Assembly (NCBI GenBank): GCA_046351135.1
Contig: JAXLZA010000003.1
Coordinates: forward strand, 447,299 to 511,298
Length of the DNA: 64,000 nt
Reading direction: 5' to 3'
Source of the DNA: UBA4427 sp046351135
Lineage (GTDB): Bacteria; Myxococcota_A; UBA9160; UBA4427
Below the pieces are notes generated by a model, which searched no databases, was not told where the DNA came from, and worked only from the letters and a program-made list of their open reading frames with translations. This document shows, piece after piece, positions 26,386 through 33,090 of this stretch (position 1 is the first letter of the stretch; every line of letters begins with the position of its first letter). Both the position numbers and the translations under genes were made by a program.

Positions 26386-27600
26386 TCATGCGCCCGCCGC
26401 CAGCTCGGGGATCAAATGCTTGCCCGCGGCCCGGATGCTCAGCAGCACCTGCTCGTGCGGGAGATGCCCCATCTGCATCAGGCACATGACGCGGTCGACG
26501 CCGAGCGCCGAATAGCGCGCGAGCTTGCGCCGGCAGGTCTCGACGTCGCCGATGATGACCGAGTCGATCGGCAGCAGCGCGTCGTAGACCTCGACCGGAT
26601 CGACCTCCAGCCCGGCATGCAGTCGGTTCATCAGCCGGATCACCGGCATCGGATCCTCGAGATCGCCGCCCTCGTCGTCGCTGGGCGGCACGAAGCCGCT
26701 GTTCGAGTTCTTGTGCAGCGGCATGCTGCCGCGACAGGCCTCGAGCCAGTCGAGGCGCGGGATGCCGAAGACCTTCGCCTGGGCGTTCATGAACCAGAGC
26801 GCCGCCTCCCCCGCGCCGCTCGCGATCGTCTCGTCGACGGTCTCGCCGCAGTGGAAGAAGGATGCACAGGCGGCCTGCCGGTTCACGAAGTCGCCGACGG
26901 GCTGACAGTGCTCGAGGCCGCGTCGATAATGGCCGACGTACTCCCCGATCGTCTCGATCGGCGAGAACATGATCGTCGCGAGCACCCCGACCCCCTGGCG
27001 CCCCGCGTTCTCGAGCCCCTCCGGCGTCGCACCCGTCACCCAGAGCGGCGGATGCGGCTGCTGGAGCGGCTTCGGCACGACGTCGCGTTCCGGGATCCGG
27101 AGATGCTTGCCGTCATAGCGGAACGGCCCTTCCCGCCACATCTGCGGAATGATCCGCAGCGCCTCGGCGACCTGCTCGCGCGTGACGTCCGGATCGACGC
27201 AGAAGGTCTCCCACTCGTAGGGCACCGAGCGGGCGATGCCGAGCTCGAGCCGCCCCCCGCTCACGTTGTCGAGGAACGCGGCGCGCTCGGCGACGCGCAT
27301 CGGATGGTTGATGTCGAAGGGACCGAGCACGCCGGAGTGGCCGAGGCGGATGCGCTCGGTGTGCTGCGAGAGGACGGCGAGCATGAGGTCGGGGGCGGAG
27401 GAGTAGCTGAACTGCGGCGAGCCGTGGTGCTCGACGGCCCACCAGCAGCCGAAGCCCATCTCGTCGGCGAGGCGCGCCTGCTCGATCGCCTCGAGGAAGA
27501 TGCGGCGCTCGACGCCGTGGGAACGGGGGGCGGGATGCTGCAGCTCGGCGAACATGTCGAGAATCATGAACTCGGACTCCGGATGACGGACGCCCGTCAT
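26386..27600 (-). CDS. Luciferase-like (LLM) flavin-dependent monooxygenase
   Basis: A 404-residue bacterial-luciferase-like TIM barrel that uses reduced flavin and oxygen. Family marks are FGCWWAVEHHG, LGHSGVLGPFDINHPMRVAE, LDNVSGGRLELGIARS and PPLWVTGATPE. Relatives include alkanal, alkanesulfonate and limonene or terpene-ketone monooxygenases. Two starts are possible: ATG at 27600 (GAGGCGG upstream) or 27567; I keep the longer. A flavin reductase is not adjacent, although a nitroreductase lies 0.6 kb away. The substrate is unknown. Confidence 0.88.
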   Translation of the reverse strand: MTGVRHPESEFMILDMFAELQHPAPRSHGVERRIFLEAIEQARLADEMGFGCWWAVEHHGSPQFSYSSAPDLMLAVLSQHTERIRLGHSGVLGPFDINHPMRVAERAAFLDNVSGGRLELGIARSVPYEWETFCVDPDVTREQVAEALRIIPQMWREGPFRYDGKHLRIPERDVVPKPLQQPHPPLWVTGATPEGLENAGRQGVGVLATIMFSPIETIGEYVGHYRRGLEHCQPVGDFVNRQAACASFFHCGETVDETIASGAGEAALWFMNAQAKVFGIPRLDWLEACRGSMPLHKNSNSGFVPPSDDEGGDLEDPMPVIRLMNRLHAGLEVDPVEVYDALLPIDSVIIGDVETCRRKLARYSALGVDRVMCLMQMGHLPHEQVLLSIRAAGKHLIPELAAGA

Positions 27601-27687
27601 CGGGACGCCGCCTCGACGGTAGATCGCACGGCTCGGGATGCCAGTCGGAAAATGCGGCGCGGGTCGCGCGCGAGGCGGGCTGCCTCG

Positions 27688-28041
27688 TCAGTAGACGTCG
27701 ACGGCGGTCGCGCGGACCTCGGTGCAGGTCTGCGACCAGAGGATGAAGTACATCGTCACGCGCTCGACCGTGATGTCGACGAGGGCATCCGCGCCTTCGA
27801 CCTTCGCGAGCGCCTCGTCCATCGCGTCGTGGATGTAGTTGGGGCTCGTGACGGGGAGGAGGCCGAGCAGCCTGAAGCTGCAGTCGCTCGCCTTCACGGC
27901 GCCGAGGCGCGTGTAGCCGTCGGGCGGAAGCGGGATGTTCGAGGGCGCGATGCCGCCGGGCAGGCGTGTGCAGCCCGAGAGGAAGAGAAGGAGAAGGAGC
28001 AGGAGAGCCCCCGCCACCGATCGGAACGCGACCTTTCCCAT
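27688..28041 (-). CDS. Small lipoprotein
   Basis: A 117-residue lipoprotein with a strongly hydrophobic signal peptide (seven Leu in a row) ending in LFLSGC. The mature part contains SDCSFRLLGLLPVTSP, a helix with AKVEGADALVDITVERV, and two later Cys residues. This layout resembles small TRL-like or YbfN-like periplasmic lipoproteins of unknown role. The chosen ATG at 28041 begins a typical basic N-terminus; one at 28056 adds five residues. It is divergent from the nitroreductase gene. Function is unknown. Confidence 0.75.
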   Translation of the reverse strand: MGKVAFRSVAGALLLLLLLFLSGCTRLPGGIAPSNIPLPPDGYTRLGAVKASDCSFRLLGLLPVTSPNYIHDAMDEALAKVEGADALVDITVERVTMYFILWSQTCTEVRATAVDVY

Positions 28042-28176
28042 CCACCCGCCCCCCATCGGCGCAGCGTACCACGCAGACGGCGCGACTCCGCGTGCTACCC
28101 ATTCCGCACACTCGGGCGTCGCCACGCTGCCCGTGTCCATCGTCACACCCACGGCCACGGCCGCGAGGATCCGCCC

Positions 28177-28821
28177 ATGCCGCCGACTCCGACCCCGACG
28201 CCCACCCAGCCGACGTCCGATCCCGGCTTCTTCGAGATCGTCCGCAGCCAGCGCGCCCACCGCGCGCTGCGGCCCGATCCGGTGCCCGAGGCGTGGATCG
28301 AGCAGATCCTCGAGGCCGGGACCCATGCGCCGAGCGCGAAGAACTGTCAGCCCTGGCGCTTCGTCGTCGTGCAGGACCGCGCGCTCATGAAGGAGATCGC
28401 CGACGGCGCCCGCGCCGCGTGGCTCGCCTTCGCCCGGGACACGACCGAGGACCAGACGGAGCCGGGCTTCCTCGACGTCGACCGCTGGGCGATGGGCGGG
28501 CTCGCCGAGGCGCCGGTGCTCATCGTGCTCTGCGGCGACACGACGGTGCTCCCGCTCGAGCAGATGGGGTCGTCGATCTATCCGGCGGCCCAGAACATCC
28601 TGCTGGCGGCGGCGGCGCTCGGGCTCGGCTCGCTGATGAGCAGCCTGCCCCTCTACGCGCCCGACGGAAGCTTCGCGAAGACGCTCGGGCTGCCGGAACA
28701 CGTCGTTCCGCTGGCCACGCTCCCGATCGGGTTTCCGGCGCGCAAGCTCGGGCGCCCGCGCCGGCGGCCGATCGCCGAGCTGACCTGCCGGGACCGCTGG
28801 GGAGTGGCCTGGCGGCGCTAG
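28177..28821 (+). CDS. Nitroreductase-family protein
   Basis: A 214-residue FMN-dependent nitroreductase. After a Pro-Thr repeat N-terminus come the FMN-binding blocks RSQRAHRALRPDPVPE (IxxRRSxRxF equivalent), AGTHAPSAKNCQPWRFVVV, the IYPAAQNILLAAAALGLGS helix and LPIGFPA. The enzymes reduce nitro groups, quinones or activated double bonds with NAD(P)H. The start at 28177 has GCGAGG upstream. It is a single gene between a lipoprotein and a chloride channel. The length is normal for the family. Confidence 0.9.
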   Translation: MPPTPTPTPTQPTSDPGFFEIVRSQRAHRALRPDPVPEAWIEQILEAGTHAPSAKNCQPWRFVVVQDRALMKEIADGARAAWLAFARDTTEDQTEPGFLDVDRWAMGGLAEAPVLIVLCGDTTVLPLEQMGSSIYPAAQNILLAAAALGLGSLMSSLPLYAPDGSFAKTLGLPEHVVPLATLPIGFPARKLGRPRRRPIAELTCRDRWGVAWRR

Positions 28822-28885
28822 GCGTCCCGGGCTGCGGCCGAGCGCGGTGCCCCGCTCGCGATCCGAGGCGGGGTCGGAGACCGCG

Positions 28886-30196
28886 ATGGAAGACGGACCG
28901 ACGAACGGCGCCCCGGTCGACCTGGACGCGACGACGGGCGCGACGCTGCTCGCGTGGGCGACGGGCATCGGCGCGGTCGGTGGCCTCGTCGCCGTCGCCT
29001 ATCATTTCCTGCTCTTCGGAGCACTGCGCGGCATCTGGGACGGCCTGCTCGGGATCCGGCCCACGTCGCTCCCGATCGAGCCGACCTGGCAGCCCGCGAT
29101 CCTCGGGGCGACGACCGTCGGCGGGCTCCTCGTCGGCCTCCTGACCCGCTGGCTCGGCTCGGCCGGCGAGATCGCCGCCGTCGTCGACAACATCCATCTC
29201 CGCCAAGGCCGGCTCGACGTCCGCCAGACGCCGTCGATGGTGGCCACCTCCCTCGTGAGCATCGCCGCCGGCGGCAGCGCCGGCCCCGAGGCCCCGCTCG
29301 TCCAGATCATCGGCTCCGGCTCGAGCTGGCTCGGCGATCGGCTCCGACTCGACGGCGGAAGCGTCCGGACCTTCACGTTCTGCGGCATGGGCGCCGCGCT
29401 CGGCGCGTTCTTCGGCGCGCCTCTCGGGGGCGCGCTCTTCGCCCTCGAGATCCCCCACCGGCGCGGGATCGAATACTACGAGGCCCTGCTCCCTGCGATC
29501 CTCTCGGCGATCGTCGGCTTCCTCGTGTTCCACGCGCTCGTGGGCTACGAGCCGATCCTGCTCCACTTCGAGGATCCGGGTCCGCTCGAGCTCGACACCG
29601 TCGCCTGGGGTCTCGTCGCAGGCGGGCTCGGCGCCGCGACGGCGACGGCGTTCGCCGCGGTCTTCGGTCTGGTCGGCCGCCTCGCGAAGCGCGCGGAGGG
29701 CGCACCCGTCCTGCTCGCGACCTTCGGTGGCCTGCTCCTCGGGCTGCTCGCCCAGCTCTCGCCGATGACGCTCTTCTGGGGGGAGTTCCAGATCGATCGC
29801 ATCCTCCACGCGCCGACGACGCTGCTGCGCGACCACTCCCTCGAGGCCGCCGTCGGCCTGCTCGGGCTGCTGGCCGGGGTCAAGCTGCTGGCGGTGAGCG
29901 TGACGCTGCGGAGCGGCTTTCGCGGGGGCTTCATCTTCCCGCTGCTCTTCATCGGCGCGGCGATCGGGACGGCGGCGACCCTGTGCCTTCCGACGGCGCC
30001 GGCTTCGGCCTTCGTCCTCGGGACGATGGCCGCGACCAACGTCGGCATCACGAAGACGCCGATCAGCACGAGCGTGATCCTCGTGACCCTCTCCGGCCAG
30101 AGCTTGATGCCGGTGCTCATCACGGCGAGCCTCGTCAGCCTGCTGCTCACGAGCCGACTCAACCTGATCCACACCCAGCGCCGCCGCATGCCCTGA
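28886..30196 (+). CDS. ClC-family chloride channel / antiporter
   Basis: A 436-residue polytopic membrane protein of the ClC family. The selectivity motifs are present: GGSAGPEAP (GSxGPEGP type), GAPLGGALFALE (GxxxxxxxxE with P) and SGFRGGFIFP (GxFxP). In the first motif the usual Gly after Glu is Ala, and the glutamate that gates or exchanges protons is kept. About ten helices can be seen. The frame opens at a GTG at 28847, but the ATG at 28886 has a closer ribosome site (GGAG). No CBS domains follow. It exchanges or conducts chloride or a related anion. Confidence 0.9.
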   Translation: MEDGPTNGAPVDLDATTGATLLAWATGIGAVGGLVAVAYHFLLFGALRGIWDGLLGIRPTSLPIEPTWQPAILGATTVGGLLVGLLTRWLGSAGEIAAVVDNIHLRQGRLDVRQTPSMVATSLVSIAAGGSAGPEAPLVQIIGSGSSWLGDRLRLDGGSVRTFTFCGMGAALGAFFGAPLGGALFALEIPHRRGIEYYEALLPAILSAIVGFLVFHALVGYEPILLHFEDPGPLELDTVAWGLVAGGLGAATATAFAAVFGLVGRLAKRAEGAPVLLATFGGLLLGLLAQLSPMTLFWGEFQIDRILHAPTTLLRDHSLEAAVGLLGLLAGVKLLAVSVTLRSGFRGGFIFPLLFIGAAIGTAATLCLPTAPASAFVLGTMAATNVGITKTPISTSVILVTLSGQSLMPVLITASLVSLLLTSRLNLIHTQRRRMP

Positions 30197-30280
30197 TCGC
30201 GACCGTCCCGCGCGCTCGCTCGTCGGGCCGCCCGCGTGCTACGACTCCGCGATCCCTTCCACGCCGACGAGGTGCCCCGC

Positions 30281-31141
30281 ATGATCCAGCCGAAGCCGAC
30301 CGACGTCCCCGCGATCCACGACTACAACAAGCTCCTCGACGGCCGCGTCGCCGTCGTGACGGGCGGCGGCTCGCGCGGGATCGGCGGGGCCATCGCGACG
30401 CTCTTCGCCGCGCACGGCGCCCTCGTCGAGATCGCCGACATCGACGCCGAGCGCGCGCGAGAGAGCGCCGACGCGATCGGGCAGGCCGGGGGCCAGGCAC
30501 GCGCCCACGTCCTCGACGTGACGGCGCCCGACCAGGCTGCGCGCCTCGCGAAGCTCGTGCTCGACCATCACGGGCGCTGCGACGTGCTCGTCAACAACGT
30601 CGGCGACTATCGGCCGCTGGTTCCCTTCGCGAAGTCGGGGCCCGAGTCGTGGGAGGCGATGATCCGCATCAACCTGCTCCACTTCTATGCGGTGACCCAG
30701 GCGTTCCTCGGCTCGATGATCGCGCGGCGGCGCGGCTCGATCGTCAACGTCCACTCGGTCGAGGGCATGCGCGGCTATCCGTGCGAGCCGGTGTACGGCT
30801 CGCTCAAGGCCGCGAGCGCCCACTTCACGACCTGCCTCGCCGCCGAGCAGGGCCGCAACGGCATCCGCGTGAACGGCATCGGCCCGGACCTGACCCAGAC
30901 GCCGCAGGTCGACTACATCAGCGGCTTCGAGGAGGCCTCCGATCTCTGGCCGTCCTGGGCCCCCGTCGGCCGCCTCGGCTGGCCCGAGGACCAGGCCCGC
31001 GTCGCGCTCTTCCTCGCCTCGGACATGTCCGCCTACGTGACGGGCCACAACATCCCCGTCGACGGCGGAACCCGCGCCGGCAGCGGCTGGATCTGGTCGC
31101 CGAAGGAGAACCGCTTCGTCAATCGGCCGCGCCACATCTGA
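30281..31141 (+). CDS. SDR-family oxidoreductase
   Basis: A 286-residue SDR. The cofactor motif is TGGGSRGIGGA, Asp in IADID indicates NAD, NNVGDY replaces the usual NNAG, and the active site carries Ser (VHSVEG) with YGSLK. The C-terminal VDGGTRAGSGWIW extends about 20 residues past the usual end. The ATG at 30281 (GAGG upstream) is chosen over an upstream ATG with no site. Such enzymes oxidise secondary alcohols, and the substrate is not evident. A 280-base gap separates it from the next gene. Confidence 0.9.
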   Translation: MIQPKPTDVPAIHDYNKLLDGRVAVVTGGGSRGIGGAIATLFAAHGALVEIADIDAERARESADAIGQAGGQARAHVLDVTAPDQAARLAKLVLDHHGRCDVLVNNVGDYRPLVPFAKSGPESWEAMIRINLLHFYAVTQAFLGSMIARRRGSIVNVHSVEGMRGYPCEPVYGSLKAASAHFTTCLAAEQGRNGIRVNGIGPDLTQTPQVDYISGFEEASDLWPSWAPVGRLGWPEDQARVALFLASDMSAYVTGHNIPVDGGTRAGSGWIWSPKENRFVNRPRHI

Positions 31142-31422
31142 GCGGGAGGAATCGCGGCCACGCGGCTTCCCGCGGCGCCGACGCTTCCGATCACGCCGAG
31201 TCCCGAGCTCGGTGTTCCGATCTCCACGACGGCCGCCTCTGCGAGACGACCTCGCGAAGATTCCATCTCGGCCCCGACCCGCCCCTTCACGAACTCGCCA
31301 AGATGGAGTCGCACCACCGGCGGGCTTCACGACTTGCGGCAACCGGCCCCGGATCGTCACTCCGCCGACATCGATTTCGCGGAAGATGCACGTCGTCTCG
31401 ACAACAAGGGAGGAGACGACAG

Positions 31423-32508
31423 ATGATGGCTCGATGGAAACGATCGATCACGGCGCCGACGATGGCCGGGATGATGCTTCTGACCGCAAACGCCGCCCTC
31501 GCCGAAGATCGCCAGGATCGCGAGGATCGCAGCCCCTACGCGATCGGGCTGTGGGGCGACCTGCCGTATTCGGACACGCAGGCGCTCGAGGGGGTGCCGA
31601 ATCTCATCCGCGACATGAATGCGCAGCGCCTCGCCTTCACCGTCCACGACGGCGACCTGAAGGGGGGGAACTCGACGCCGGATTCCATCACGCCGACGAC
31701 CTGCTCGGACGAGCTGTATACCCAGGCGCTTCGCTTCTTCAACTCGCTGCGCGCGCCCGCCATGTTCACCCCGGGCGACAACGACTGGACCGATTGCGAT
31801 CGGCCCTCGAACGGCGGATTCAACTCCCTCGAGCGACTCGAGCACGAGCGAACGGTGCTCTTCGCGAATCCCTACTCTCTCGGCAAGCGACACCTCAGGC
31901 AGGACGTCCAGGATGCGCCGTACGTCGAGAATCGGCGCTGGGACTACAGGGGCGTCACCTACGTGACTCTCAACGTCCAGGGATCCTGCAACAACCTCTG
32001 CGATACGAATCCCGATCCGATCGAGTTCGCCGACCGCAACGCGGCCAACATCGCGTGGATGAAGGCCGCCTTCGCCCACGCCATCGAGCAGGGCTCCGTC
32101 GCGCTCATGATCGTCGCGCAGGCCAATCCGGGATGGGACACCTCGGATGCGACGCGCACCCAGCCCCGGAATCCCCGGACGCTGATCGCGACCGACACCC
32201 AGCCCGACGGATACGCCGAGTACCTGCTGGCGCTGCGTGAGGAGGTGATCGCGTTCGGCAAGCCGGTCGCCTACGTCCACGGCGATTCGCACTTCTTCCG
32301 CGTCGACCGCCCCCTGCTCGATGCCGCCGGACGCCGGCTCGAGAACTTCACGCGCATCGAGACCTTCGGTGACAATGCCGGCAACGGCAACAACGACGTG
32401 CAGTGGGTGAAGGTGCTGGTCGACCCGAAGAGCCGCGAGGTCTTTGCCTATCAGGCGCAGATCGTGCCGGCGAATCGGGTCGCGGTGCCGGCGCCGATCG
32501 TTCCCTGA
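31423..32508 (+). CDS. Secreted metallophosphoesterase-like protein
   Basis: A 361-residue exported protein with a signal peptide ending near ALA (about residue 27). It shows a calcineurin-like metallophosphoesterase layout: GLWGDLPYSD (motif I), HDGDLKGG (II), TPGDNDW (III, the GNHD position) and AYVHGDSHFFR (final His motif). Metal binding by Asp, Asn and His is therefore likely. Four Cys residues may form disulphides outside the cytoplasm. The ATG at 31423 has GGGAGGAGAC upstream. A strong intrinsic terminator follows at 32545. The substrate is unknown. Confidence 0.8.
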   Translation: MMARWKRSITAPTMAGMMLLTANAALAEDRQDREDRSPYAIGLWGDLPYSDTQALEGVPNLIRDMNAQRLAFTVHDGDLKGGNSTPDSITPTTCSDELYTQALRFFNSLRAPAMFTPGDNDWTDCDRPSNGGFNSLERLEHERTVLFANPYSLGKRHLRQDVQDAPYVENRRWDYRGVTYVTLNVQGSCNNLCDTNPDPIEFADRNAANIAWMKAAFAHAIEQGSVALMIVAQANPGWDTSDATRTQPRNPRTLIATDTQPDGYAEYLLALREEVIAFGKPVAYVHGDSHFFRVDRPLLDAAGRRLENFTRIETFGDNAGNGNNDVQWVKVLVDPKSREVFAYQAQIVPANRVAVPAPIVP

Positions 32509-32544
32509 TCCGATCCGGACGGGGTCGGGGCCGCGCTGATCCAC

Positions 32545-32591
32545 GAGCCGCGGGCGTGCCCAGGAGGCATTCCCGCGGCTCTTCCATTTTT
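32545..32591 (+). terminator. Rho-independent terminator after the phosphoesterase gene
   Basis: A perfect ten-base inverted repeat, GAGCCGCGGG and CCCGCGGCTC, encloses a 17-base loop and is followed by TTCCATTTTT. It starts 37 bases after the phosphoesterase stop codon. It is the clearest hairpin with a T-tract that I saw in the window. Confidence 0.85.
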
Positions 32592-32984
32592 GGGGGCTCG
32601 ATCGCCCGAGCCGGATTCTCGTCGATGACCCGGATCTCGAATGGGATCGTGTTCGGATTCCGGACGGGATGGTCGCATTGCCGACGACGGCTCCGTCTGG
32701 AACGACAGGCCACATCGGAGATCTTGGCGATCTGACGCCGGCCTCATCGTCGGCCGGTTGAGCGCCCTGCCCGGCCAGACGACGCTCGCGGGTACAGTCG
32801 TGCTGCAGGCAGGATCCTGTGTGAGCGGGGGCGATCGGACGATCGTCGGTCTGCGTGACCTGGGCGAGGCCCGTGTCGACCGGATCGGGCACGCCGATGC
32901 CGAGTCTCTCCCGTGGCGCGCTGGCGCTGCTCATGACGGCGGTCGTCGTGCTCAGCTTCGCGCATCCGTCGCCGCCAGGGAGAT
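32592..32984. other. Gap without a convincing gene; possible truncated signal-peptide ORF
   Basis: No conserved protein is seen on either strand. On the plus strand an ATG at 32898 opens 34 codons that read like a signal peptide (MPSLSRGALALL then MTAVVVLSFA) and end at 33002 inside the decayed NO reductase fragment. It may be the head of a secreted protein cut off by that rearrangement. Confidence 0.35.
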
Positions 32985-33090
32985 GGCGATCGGCGGGTTG
33001 ATCAGGAGCCCGAAGAGAACCGCCCCGACGAGACTCCATGACGCGATGGCGGGACGGAGCCGGAGCGGGCGGCGACGGGCGCGGAGCGAA
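32985..33090 (-). pseudogene. Decayed fragment of a quinol NO reductase gene
   Basis: About 105 bases here align closely with 38668-38773, inside the intact NO reductase gene on the same strand. In the matching frame the fragment reads SWSLVGAVLFGLLINPPIA against FWNLVGAGLFGFLINPPIA in the intact protein. Similarity stops abruptly at about 32984, and to the right it fades near 33090. No other part of the reductase was found nearby. The fragment overlaps, in another frame, the last 30 or so codons of the extracellular nuclease gene. Confidence 0.8.

Noticed and set aside
28954..32508. Single large protein spanning the ClC, SDR and phosphoesterase genes
   Set aside because: Only the last 361 codons make a real product, with its own ribosome site and signal peptide; the rest is antiphase to the ClC and SDR genes.
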